A stretch of 10,801 nt of DNA from JAEXNA01 sp050486105. GTDB taxonomy: Bacteria > Vulcanimicrobiota > Xenobia > Xenobiales > JADMJV01. The stretch is from contig JBJHCR010000233.1 in NCBI GenBank assembly GCA_050486105.1, positions 1 through 10,801 on the forward strand, written 5' to 3'. Below, one piece after another: positions 1-6,551 of the stretch. The stretch's first letter is position 1; every line of letters starts with the position of its first letter. The position numbers were made by a program, and so were the translations under genes. Below the pieces are notes generated by a model. The model made no database searches, was not told the DNA's origin, and was given only the letters and a program-made list of their open reading frames with translations.

Positions 1-59
1 TCGGAGCACTGCACCTTAAAGCGAAGCGTTACGAAGTCTGCAAGCAGGAACAATTTCAT
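1..59 (-). CDS. start of a gene after the ABC ATPase, probably an ABC permease (partial)
   Basis: An open minus-strand frame starts with ATG at 59 and runs off the window edge. Its first residues read MKLFLLADFVTLRFKVQCS. An in-frame TTG at 65 is an alternative start. An AGGAGG lies near 84-89, about 24 bases from the ATG, so the start is not well fixed. Only 19 codons are visible, too few for a family call. The gene follows the stop of an ABC ATPase at 86 on the same strand. ATPases of this kind normally pair with an ABC-2-type membrane permease encoded next to them, so a permease is the natural expectation. That role is inferred from position alone. Confidence 0.4.
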   Translation of the reverse strand, partial: MKLFLLADFVTLRFKVQCS

Positions 60-85
60 TGTCAAGGGGGTTTCCGGCCAGCCTC

Positions 86-856
86 CTAGGGATTCGTGGT
101 TTTTTTGCGGTTGGCGCGAAAGCGAGTGGCTAGGGTTTCCCCTTTGGTGCTGGCTAAAGTGGCATAGATATGGTGCATACTTTGGGCCTGGAAAAAGCTC
201 AACGCTTCTTGGGGTGGTCCTTGAAATGCCAGGTGGCCTTCGACCAGAAAGATGAGTTGATCGAAAAGCCCGATAGAGTCCAGAATGTGCGTGGTCATGA
301 CCACGGTGCGCCCTTCCTGGGCGAGCCGCGCACAGAGCTTCATGATCGATTTTTCGAGCTCTGGGTCCAGACCGGAAGTTGGCTCGTCGAGCATCAAGAC
401 TTTGGGGCTGCTTAGGAGTTCCATAGCGATGGACACACGTTTTCGTTGTCCTCCGGAGAGTTTCTTGACGGGCAGTTTGGCTCGCTCTTGGAGATCGACC
501 GATTTCAGGGTTTCGCGAACCTTGGTCCAGAGGGCCTTGTCTGGTTGCTTAGGGTCTTGCAACCGAGCGTAGTAATACAAGAGACGCTCGGTCTTGAGAG
601 GGAGGTGCAGGGTGTCGTCTTGAGGCACGAAGCCTACGGAAATCCCGGGTCGTCCGCTGAGACCCTGACCGTCGTAAAGAACGTTTCCGGCAGTAGCGGG
701 GCGTCTACCCGCAAGCGTCGTCAAAAGGGTTGATTTTCCGCTTCCGCTCGGACCGAGGATGCCGGTGAACTGACCGGATTCGAGGGTTAGGTTCATCTTT
801 TTAAGGATCTCAGTTCGGCCGGCGCTCACCACCAGACCTCGAACCTCCACCGTCAT
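86..856 (-). CDS. ABC transporter ATP-binding protein, ABCG-like exporter type
   Basis: This 256-residue cytoplasmic nucleotide-binding subunit hydrolyses ATP to drive a membrane partner, probably the gene beginning at 59. Visible motifs, numbered from the chosen start, are Walker A GPSGSGKS (35-42), Q-loop Q79, signature LSGGQRKRV (133-141), Walker B VLMLDE (153-158), D-loop SGLD (161-164) and H-loop H190. The LSGGQRKRVSIAMELL stretch resembles ABCG-type half-transporters and related bacterial exporters. The start at 856 is chosen because its ATG shares four bases (ATGA) with the stop of the upstream gene, a translational-coupling arrangement. A longer frame from 913 would add a His/Asp-rich leader that merely reads the upstream coding sequence in another frame. 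The substrate is unknown. Its place in a sigma/anti-sigma operon suggests export or envelope stress (inference). Confidence 0.9.
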   Translation of the reverse strand: MTVEVRGLVVSAGRTEILKKMNLTLESGQFTGILGPSGSGKSTLLTTLAGRRPATAGNVLYDGQGLSGRPGISVGFVPQDDTLHLPLKTERLLYYYARLQDPKQPDKALWTKVRETLKSVDLQERAKLPVKKLSGGQRKRVSIAMELLSSPKVLMLDEPTSGLDPELEKSIMKLCARLAQEGRTVVMTTHILDSIGLFDQLIFLVEGHLAFQGPPQEALSFFQAQSMHHIYATLASTKGETLATRFRANRKKTTNP

Positions 857-1209
857 CGCTTTTGATTCTTGTTCATCATCATCATGATGATGGATCGCCG
901 GTAATCCCGCCACTCTTCCTCGTTCATAGAAGCGCGCACCGAGAAAATCTCATCGACGAAAAGATGCTGCCGCTGACGTTCGGTTTCCAGAATCTGATCA
1001 ACTTTGTCTTTGATTCTTTGAGACTCTGGGTCGTCGACGGCCATGAGCTTCATGAGGTCGACTTTCTGAGTCCTCAAGCGCTGGGACAACTCCTGCCTTT
1101 GGCGTTCAAACCGAGCTTTGATCGAGGGGATCGATTCTTGAGGTTCGGCAGGGAGGCTCATGGAAAGCAGGCCGACTAGGAGGGCGATTGTGAAGAGGCT
1201 GCGCAGCAT
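853..1209 (-). CDS. small periplasmic Spy/ZraP/CnrX-like protein (heavy-metal sensor type)
   Basis: This 118-residue protein begins with a signal peptide (MLRSLFTIALLVGLLSMSLPA, with cleavage plausible after residues 21-23). A highly charged, all-helical region with many Gln, Glu and Arg follows. Size, helical composition and the place after an ECF sigma factor and anti-sigma factor fit the Spy/CpxP/ZraP/CnrX superfamily of periplasmic chaperones and metal sensors. No clear LTxxQ motif is visible, so the family call rests mainly on architecture and context. The C-terminus carries four consecutive methionines followed by NKNQKR, possibly a soft-metal ligand patch (speculative). The gene starts 9 bases after the anti-sigma stop, and its own stop overlaps the ABC ATPase start. 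It may sense envelope damage or metal and pass the signal to the anti-sigma factor. Confidence 0.7.
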   Translation of the reverse strand: MLRSLFTIALLVGLLSMSLPAEPQESIPSIKARFERQRQELSQRLRTQKVDLMKLMAVDDPESQRIKDKVDQILETERQRQHLFVDEIFSVRASMNEEEWRDYRRSIIMMMMNKNQKR

Positions 1210-1218
1210 GAGAGAGTT

Positions 1219-1866
1219 TCAGTCTCCCATATTCTGTCCGATATATTGAAGGGGTAGAACGGTTTCACTTTCCGAATGGAGCCATTCCTTGGTCTCGGTT
1301 GTAGTGGCCAGGGCCGACATCATTTCTCGGTCCAAGGGGCTGAATTGAGAAGTCTCGGGAAAAAGCTCCAAAGAAAAACCGTCCTGAGAAGCAAGTTCCA
1401 GCAAACTTTGGTCTAGAAGTAGTTCCTGGTGGTGTTGGGCCACGCTGGGGTTTGAAGCCTCCCCTGGGGGAGTGTTGCGCACCGAGCGCCCTAAGCCGAA
1501 TCCGATCAGCAAGGCAGCAGCGGCGGCGGTCATCTGCAGCAGTGGGCGTTTCCAGGGTCGCACTTTGAGCCAAAACGGCCCAAATGGATTCGGGCTTTCC
1601 TTGGTGTAGCCGTTTTCTCTGATTTTTTCCCACACTTGAGCGCGCAATAGAGGAGAGGGCTCAAGTTCGGGCTCCAAGGTGTCTAGAGCCTCCCAGGACT
1701 CTAGGAAGAGATCGCGTTCCTCCTGGCATTCCGGGCACTGCTTGAGATGCTGACTCAGTTCGCGCCGATGTTCGGGACTCAAAGACTCTTCAGGCTCGAA
1801 CAGAAGTTCGCACCAGGCTTCACATCCCGAGCCTCCAGGGGTCCGGGCAGGACCACTGCTTTTCAT
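1219..1866 (-). CDS. anti-sigma factor with zinc-finger (ZAS) domain and one membrane helix
   Basis: This 215-residue protein likely holds the ECF sigma factor encoded just upstream inactive at the membrane. The N-terminal cytoplasmic part has the anti-sigma zinc motif H-x3-C-x2-C as H40, C44 and C47. C15 and C19 lie upstream, where the fourth ligand is expected. Residues about 108-126 (LLQMTAAAAALLIGFGLG and flanks) form a single membrane span. A periplasmic tail of about 85 residues, acidic and rich in Leu and Ser, follows and could be the sensing part. The ATG at 1866 lies 2 bases after the sigma stop at 1869, so the two are probably translationally coupled to balance their amounts. The inducing signal is not visible. 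The next two genes, a periplasmic protein and an ABC transporter, suggest envelope stress or a toxic compound. Confidence 0.88.
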   Translation of the reverse strand: MKSSGPARTPGGSGCEAWCELLFEPEESLSPEHRRELSQHLKQCPECQEERDLFLESWEALDTLEPELEPSPLLRAQVWEKIRENGYTKESPNPFGPFWLKVRPWKRPLLQMTAAAAALLIGFGLGRSVRNTPPGEASNPSVAQHHQELLLDQSLLELASQDGFSLELFPETSQFSPLDREMMSALATTTETKEWLHSESETVLPLQYIGQNMGD

Positions 1867-1868
1867 GC

Positions 1869-2558
1869 TCAGGCTACGCTCTCTCCGCGCTCGATGTAGG
1901 GGACCAATTTGTCTTTCAAGTTCAACTTGGCCCTGTGGATTCGAGATTTGACGGCTGGAACCGAGAGGTTCAAGGCGTCGGCGATCTCTTCGTAAGCCAA
2001 GCCGTGGAAACGCTGAAGGACCACGGCTTCTCTTTGTTGCTCTGGTAAGGAATCTACAGCCACCCGGACCATGTTGGCCAACTCAATTCGAGAGACTTGC
2101 TCTTCGGCTGACCCCACCGGATCCTCGAGTTCTCGCAAAGGCAACTCATCGTCTCCCTTGCCTCGCCTAGGCTGATTCAGAGAGGTGGTTTGCCGTCGCT
2201 GGGCCTTAGCCCGTTGATTTCGGCAGAGATTGAGGGTCACCTTATAAAGATAGGTGAAAAATTTGGCGCGAGCTTCGAAGCGACTCGAGGCACGATAGAT
2301 TCTAAGAAAAACTTCTTGCGCTAGATCTTGTGCGATCTCACGGTTACCGGTGAATCGATAGACTAGGTTCACGACGGTCTTTTCGTGCCTCTGCATCAGA
2401 GTGTTGAAGGCTTCATCATCTCCAGCCTTTACTCTTGCCATCAATTGCAGGTCAATATCATCTGCAAACTCTGGCGGAAGGGCTTCCACCCGCTTCTCTA
2501 TGTCTTCCGTACCTGTACTATTTAGAAAGCCTTGACTGGCCGCAGCAAGCATACTCAT
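1869..2558 (-). CDS. RNA polymerase ECF-family sigma factor
   Basis: This 229-residue sigma-70 family protein contains only regions 2 and 4, as in ECF factors. Sigma-2 spans about residues 37-112, with the core-binding segment AQDLAQEVFLRIYRA (76-90) and a region 2.4 helix around FFTYLYKVTLNLCRNQ. A variable linker (118-155) follows. Sigma-4 (163-217) has LPEQQREAVVLQRFHGLAYEEIADALNLS and the recognition helix VPAVKSRIHRAKLNLK, which contacts the -35 element. An N-terminal extension of about 35 residues precedes sigma-2. The start is ambiguous: GGAGG (minus strand) lies 3 bases from the ATG at 2558 but 9 bases from the ATG at 2552, which slightly favours the second, giving MLAAASQ. It heads an operon with its anti-sigma factor and probably regulates itself, though no full ECF promoter could be recognised upstream. 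Confidence 0.92.
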   Translation of the reverse strand: MSMLAAASQGFLNSTGTEDIEKRVEALPPEFADDIDLQLMARVKAGDDEAFNTLMQRHEKTVVNLVYRFTGNREIAQDLAQEVFLRIYRASSRFEARAKFFTYLYKVTLNLCRNQRAKAQRRQTTSLNQPRRGKGDDELPLRELEDPVGSAEEQVSRIELANMVRVAVDSLPEQQREAVVLQRFHGLAYEEIADALNLSVPAVKSRIHRAKLNLKDKLVPYIERGESVA

Positions 2559-2660
2559 CTACCTCCATACTTAGACAAGAGTAAAAACCGGTAGGAGAGC
2601 GGAAAGTTTCCGATGTTTGAAAATTGTTAAAAATGTACTAGGGCTACCCGACGTAACGAC

Positions 2661-2942
2661 TCACTTCAAAACAACGCTGTCGATATCGTCCACCGGGGCG
2701 GGGATCACGTGAACCCCCACCAACTGTCCAACCCGTCGGGCAGCTTGAGCTCCGGCGTCGACGGCCGCTTGCACCGCCCCGATATCTCCTCGAACATGAA
2801 TCGAGACGATCGCCCCTTGAATTTGCTCGTAGTGGGTGATCTTGACATTGGCTGTTTTGACCGCAGCATCGGCGGCTTCGACCGCTCCGATCATCCCCAA
2901 GGTCTCTATCATTCCTAAAGCCTGGCTTCTGGACATACGCAT
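2661..2942 (-). CDS. bacterial microcompartment hexameric shell protein (BMC-H, PduA/EutM type)
   Basis: This 93-residue protein has the canonical single BMC fold: ALGMIETLGMIGAVEAADA, then VKTANV, then VRGDIGAVQAAVDAGA, then GVHVIPAP. Family members form hexamers that tile microcompartment facets and conduct metabolites through a central pore. Two family positions are unusual. The pore loop, KIGSG in PduA, is QIQGA here (40-44), and the edge arginine of the PRPH motif (PduA R79) is Ala82, in PAPV. The edge lysine (K29, PduA K26) is kept. The start at 2942 follows GGAAGTGAG at a short distance and gives the normal family length. An upstream ATG at 2987 would add 15 residues untypical of the family. 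It lies 87 bases after the stop of a coiled-coil protein gene. No enzyme, pentamer or trimer shell gene is in view. Confidence 0.93.
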   Translation of the reverse strand: MRMSRSQALGMIETLGMIGAVEAADAAVKTANVKITHYEQIQGAIVSIHVRGDIGAVQAAVDAGAQAARRVGQLVGVHVIPAPVDDIDSVVLK

Positions 2943-3029
2943 AATTCTCACTTCCATCCCCGCTCTTGAGAGCCGAAGGGCCCGCACGGGATTTGTCGTC
3001 TAGGCTCGGTAATCCTGTCTGAACCAGGT

Positions 3030-4706
3030 CTACCGTGGACTATTCTTCAGGACTTCGCTTTCCAGTTGGGCTATCCGTTCTTCTCGGAGTGAGAGCTTCC
3101 ACTGGAGTCCGCTGACCTGACGGTCCAAGTTGTCGATCTTGCCTCGGTATTCTTGCTCGTATTCTGCCGCTAGGTCACGAAGGCGCCCCTCCCTTTCGAT
3201 CAGGAGTTCGGTTAGGCGGGCTGATTCTTTCATGGCCTTGTCTAGAGCGCGCTCGTTCTCTTGCAGGCGTCCGGCCATTTTCTGAACCTGGTTTTCTCTG
3301 GTCTGCAGACTCTTCCGAAGACTCTTGAGTTCGGACTCCAAGACGTCGATCCCGGATTCATTCCGTTGGTTCTTTTCTAATTGCTTTTCGAGGTCGCGAA
3401 TCTTGGACTTGAGGGGTTCACTGTCGGCACCCTCGAGCCGAACCTTCAAATTCTCGTTCTCTTCGGTGAGCCTCTGAACGGTGGCGTCCAGCAGTTCAAG
3501 GTCTCGCCTCAGGGCTTCGACTTCTCTGCTGCTCTGCTCAGATGAATCGGGTGGTGGAGTTTGGTCGGCTTTGCTTCCTCGAGAGTGGGGTTCGGCTAAT
3601 CTTTCTTCGGCGAGTTGCAGCTTGCGGCTCAGGAGCTGATAGCGAACCAGGTTTCTTTCCTGGAGTTCAATAAGTTCATCCAAGAGGCTGGAATCAACCT
3701 GCCCCTCCTGGCTTTTCTCACTCGTTGCGGAAGCCTTCACCGGAAATGAGTCCTTCTCGACGGTTTGTATTTCCTGACGAAGTCTGTCTTGCTCGAAGGC
3801 TGCTTGAAGCAGTTCCCGGCGAAGCTCCTCAATGGTCCCCTCGTGTTCCCGATTCAGACTCTCCCACTGCTGTTCTCGCAACCTTAGAGCTTCGAGTTGC
3901 TGCTCTCGTTCTAAGATTTGAGTTCGGGTGTCTTGAAGTTCCTGCTCGAGGGTTTCGGAGGATTTCGCCTGAGAAAGTTCCTGAAGAAGAGTTCGGTGTT
4001 CTTCCTCTTGCTGCTGCAAGGCTCTCCTGAGTTCTTCGTTCTGCTGACTCTGCTCTTCGGCGTCTCGAACCTGTTGAAGAAGAGACTCGAATTCTTCCGG
4101 CGAGATGTCGACCCCCGACTGGGGACCTTCCGAGATCTGACGACGAAGCGCGATCACCTCGGCTTCGAGTTCCCGGGTCTCACTGATGCGCTTCTCGAGA
4201 AATCGAACCTTCTCTTCGAGGTCTTCGCCTTCAGCTCTCCGTTCCGGTTTGACTCGTTTGAGCTTATTGAGTTCAGACTTGAGTTTTTGGTTTTCTGAAA
4301 GCAGAGCCTGGGGGTCGGAAGGACCGGCAGGATCGTCCTTGTCGGTGAAGATGTAGGACTTGAGCTTGGAGAAGAGTCCCTTCTTGCTGGGTTTGCGACT
4401 GGTGGTCTGCTGGGTGTCTTGGAGAGCTCGGGTCTGAGCTTTCTGGATCTCGTCCCGGTGGTCGAATTGGAATTTCTTGAAGTCATAAGGACGAATCCCT
4501 TTGCTGGCGTCCCCCTTGAGGACGTTGTCCTTGAGCCACTGGTGAACCTGATTCGGCTTGACGGCAAGTTTGTTGGCGACTTCTTCAACGGACAGGGATT
4601 GGGCTGATCTAGGAGCTTCCCCCTTGGGCATAAGGGCAGCGCCACCCCCCTGCTGAGGCCCACCTTGCGGTCCTAAATTCTTGCTGACAAGTCCTCGGCG
4701 TCCCAT
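3030..4706 (-). CDS. HTH domain plus long coiled-coil protein next to the BMC shell gene
   Basis: This is a 558-residue protein of unrecognised family. After a Gly/Gln-rich leader (1-35), residues about 36-65 (SLSVEEVANKLAVKPNQVHQ) form a helix-turn-helix of MerR/excisionase or IF2-N type. The region to 95 may be its wing. At 109-120 a short basic amphipathic stretch (KGLFSKLKSYIF) sits in a Lys/Ser/Pro-rich linker. From about 134 to the C-terminus the chain is heptad-like, rich in Glu, Leu, Gln and Arg, with brief breaks near 205, 310-330 and 365-390, consistent with a rod of several coiled-coil segments. There is no signal peptide or membrane span, so it should be cytoplasmic. The ATG at 4706 has no clear Shine-Dalgarno site, and an ATG at residue 26 is an alternative. 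It probably shares an mRNA with the BMC-H gene downstream. A scaffold, positioning or nucleoid-tethering role is inference only. Confidence 0.85.
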   Translation of the reverse strand: MGRRGLVSKNLGPQGGPQQGGGAALMPKGEAPRSAQSLSVEEVANKLAVKPNQVHQWLKDNVLKGDASKGIRPYDFKKFQFDHRDEIQKAQTRALQDTQQTTSRKPSKKGLFSKLKSYIFTDKDDPAGPSDPQALLSENQKLKSELNKLKRVKPERRAEGEDLEEKVRFLEKRISETRELEAEVIALRRQISEGPQSGVDISPEEFESLLQQVRDAEEQSQQNEELRRALQQQEEEHRTLLQELSQAKSSETLEQELQDTRTQILEREQQLEALRLREQQWESLNREHEGTIEELRRELLQAAFEQDRLRQEIQTVEKDSFPVKASATSEKSQEGQVDSSLLDELIELQERNLVRYQLLSRKLQLAEERLAEPHSRGSKADQTPPPDSSEQSSREVEALRRDLELLDATVQRLTEENENLKVRLEGADSEPLKSKIRDLEKQLEKNQRNESGIDVLESELKSLRKSLQTRENQVQKMAGRLQENERALDKAMKESARLTELLIEREGRLRDLAAEYEQEYRGKIDNLDRQVSGLQWKLSLREERIAQLESEVLKNSPR

Positions 4707-4747
4707 GAGTCGTTCTAGCCGTGCTGCTCTCGCTTAAGTCCAAATGG

Positions 4748-4790
4748 CCACGTGGGCCCAATACCAAGGATATACGAGATCGGCCTCTCG
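4748..4790. promoter_or_regulatory. palindromes upstream of the coiled-coil/BMC operon
   Basis: The 145-base gap between the oxidoreductase stop and the coiled-coil gene start holds two inverted repeats. One is a perfect 8-bp palindrome, CCACGTGG (4748-4755). The other is a 5-bp stem, CGAGA (4775-4779) with TCTCG (4786-4790), around a 6-base loop. They lie where a minus-strand promoter for the coiled-coil and BMC genes should be, and an AT-rich GTATATCC sits between them on that strand. No convincing -35/-10 pair was found. They could be operator half-sites or chance. Confidence 0.25.
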
Positions 4791-4851
4791 ATTACTTTCT
4801 TTTCTCTTTGGAAATTTCGTTGGAGTTCCCAGGGTTCGGAGATCCTTCGAC

Positions 4852-6453
4852 TCACAGTGGCCCTATCTCAGGCCACTTCAATTCGACCCCTTGACTCTGC
4901 AGTAGGGCCTGAAACTCCAGCACATTCTTGCTGCTGCGGGCTACTTTCTGAGGTGAGAGTTTGCGGTCTAGGCAAAAGTGTGTCAACAAGCCGGCTGCTT
5001 CCCCGGTATTCCATTCCACGGGGTGCAGGCGATAACATCCGTTGGTGATGTGAGTGGTGGAAAGGTTCTTAGCCCCTGCCAAGAGATTTTCCACGGCCTC
5101 TCCGACCAAGGCCCCCAGAGGAATTTGGAACGGAAGAGCTCCCACATCGAGATAGTTTCGGTAGGCGGTCGAGGGGTGAAGGTCGATGCGATAAGCGCCC
5201 ACCCCCACGGAATCAGAGAAAACTTCGGAGGTCGGGCAAGCGGAGGCCTCAGAGCGCCTGGCTTCCTCGCCAACGTGATTTTCAGTGACCGTACTGAGGC
5301 CGCACAGGCGTCTGCTTTCGCGGATGTACGGCGCCATGGCCAAGCCGTCCGGACCTTCGGTGAGGTCTCCCCGCAGCCTTAAGCCCGGCCATCCCTGCCC
5401 GCCATCTTCTCGAGGCGCCTCGGTCTGCATCCAATACAGCATGCTGAGTGATTGTTGCCGGGCCTCGTAGAGGTACCGCTCTTTTTCTTGCGGGTCGGCC
5501 CCGATGAGATTGCCGTCAAGATAGTCGATCTGGGGCCAATTCACCAGGACGATGTCACTTTGGTAGACCCCGGCTCTAAAGTTCTTGCGGTCGGCAATTC
5601 GCCGAAAGGTCCAGAGATCCATGGGGCCCCGCTCAGGTTTGGGGTTGAGAGGGTCGAAGCTTCGCACCACCGGGTCTAGGGTGATGGGGTGAGTGGCGGA
5701 CCAACTCAGCATTTTTGACCCCCATGGAGGGGTGAGTCCCGGGTCGTAATCTCGCCAACGTTCCCACTGCTCGGGTTGTTCAATGATATGCTCACCCTCG
5801 GGGTCATAGTCGACCACGAAGCACCAACTGATCCCCTGAACGTCGTTGGGGTCGGCCTGCTCGGGGGCGTGGGGTTCTTGGAATTCGGCGCGAGATTCTG
5901 CTCCGGTGCGAAACGGGGCGCCCGAGAGGGCGATGAGATCCCCGAGTTCTGTGGCATCGATAAAGAAAGGTGCGCTGACGCAACGCGTCCGACCGCTGCT
6001 CTGAGAGAGCAGGTCCACTCGAGTGATCCTTTGCTCCCGAACCTCGACTTCGGTTGGTGTCTCTCGCCTGCCAATGGTGAGTCGGCCGGAGGCTTGGTAC
6101 GGAAGGAGCCAGCTTTCCAGAACGGCTAAACTGACCTTCGGCTCGTGGCAGAGAGTGGAGACGAAGCCGTTCCCAGGGTTGAGCCGCGGGTTGTTTCGAG
6201 CCTCCTCGGTCAGGGGATAATGTCGCCGATAATATTGTCGAATCTCATTTCTGAGACGTCGGTAGCTGGCAGTGCAGCCGAAGCTCTCGATCCAAGGGTG
6301 TTCATCGGGAGGAACCGCTTGGCTGGTGAGCTGTCCTCCCAGCCAACGAAACTCCTCACTCAAGAAAACTCGTCGTCCCAGCTTGAGTGCGGCCAAGGCT
6401 GCTGCAACTCCCCCCAGACCTCCCCCGATGACAGCTAAATCGTATTTTTCCAA
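4852..6453 (-). CDS. FAD-dependent oxidoreductase (FAD_oxidored family)
   Basis: This 533-residue flavoprotein begins with a Rossmann dinucleotide fold: DLAVIGGGLGGVAAALAALKLG, with G10, G12 and G15 as GxGxxG and acidic E33/E34 positioned for the FAD ribose. FLSEEFRWLGGQLT, FIDATELGDL and a C-terminal flavin motif LAGAKNLSTTHITNGCYRLHP followed by TGEAAG are typical of this large family of soluble oxidoreductases, which often act on sugars or uncharacterised substrates. Length and both FAD-binding ends are intact. The start is TTG at 6453, supported by AGGAG (minus strand; 6460-6464 on the plus strand) 6 bases upstream. There is no signal peptide, so it is cytoplasmic. The substrate cannot be told from sequence. 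The gene is divergent from the phosphatase gene and lies upstream of the coiled-coil/BMC genes with a 145-base gap, so a shared transcript is possible but not shown. Confidence 0.85.
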   Translation of the reverse strand: MEKYDLAVIGGGLGGVAAALAALKLGRRVFLSEEFRWLGGQLTSQAVPPDEHPWIESFGCTASYRRLRNEIRQYYRRHYPLTEEARNNPRLNPGNGFVSTLCHEPKVSLAVLESWLLPYQASGRLTIGRRETPTEVEVREQRITRVDLLSQSSGRTRCVSAPFFIDATELGDLIALSGAPFRTGAESRAEFQEPHAPEQADPNDVQGISWCFVVDYDPEGEHIIEQPEQWERWRDYDPGLTPPWGSKMLSWSATHPITLDPVVRSFDPLNPKPERGPMDLWTFRRIADRKNFRAGVYQSDIVLVNWPQIDYLDGNLIGADPQEKERYLYEARQQSLSMLYWMQTEAPREDGGQGWPGLRLRGDLTEGPDGLAMAPYIRESRRLCGLSTVTENHVGEEARRSEASACPTSEVFSDSVGVGAYRIDLHPSTAYRNYLDVGALPFQIPLGALVGEAVENLLAGAKNLSTTHITNGCYRLHPVEWNTGEAAGLLTHFCLDRKLSPQKVARSSKNVLEFQALLQSQGVELKWPEIGPL

Positions 6454-6477
6454 CGCGGTCTCCTAACGCTCCTAAGA

Positions 6478-6496
6478 CGGCAGTGTTTTTGTGCCG
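6478..6496. promoter_or_regulatory. inverted repeat in the divergent oxidoreductase/phosphatase intergenic region
   Basis: CGGCA (6478-6482) and TGCCG (6492-6496) form a 5-bp inverted repeat around a T-rich 9-base spacer. It sits in the 98-base gap between two divergently transcribed genes. It may be an operator for either gene. There is no independent support, and no clear promoter pair was recognised. Confidence 0.2.
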
Positions 6497-6551
6497 GAGT
6501 CGAATCTCCCTCTTGCAGGCTCGGGAGGTTCCGGAGGAGTATTGCTTTGGC

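Noticed and set aside
857..913. N-terminal extension of the ABC ATPase with a His/Asp-rich leader from ATG at 913
   Set aside because: It lies inside the upstream gene and is only the palindromic CAT/GAT repeat read in another frame. The ATGA overlap at 856 is the better start.
2601..2611. GGAAAGTTTCC palindrome as an ECF autoregulatory -35 (GGAAAC on the minus strand)
   Set aside because: The sequence resembles an ECF -35, but no matching -10 is found at the usual 16-18 base spacing. The GTCTAA is 29 bases away. Not strong enough to annotate.
2630..2660. Terminator after the BMC gene
   Set aside because: GGGTAGCCC forms only three pairs and the T-run is 7 bases away, so it is not a credible intrinsic terminator.
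3725..4298. Long opposite-strand frames inside the coiled-coil gene
   Set aside because: They are shadows produced by the biased Glu/Leu/Gln codons of the coiled coil and have no start sites or family resemblance.
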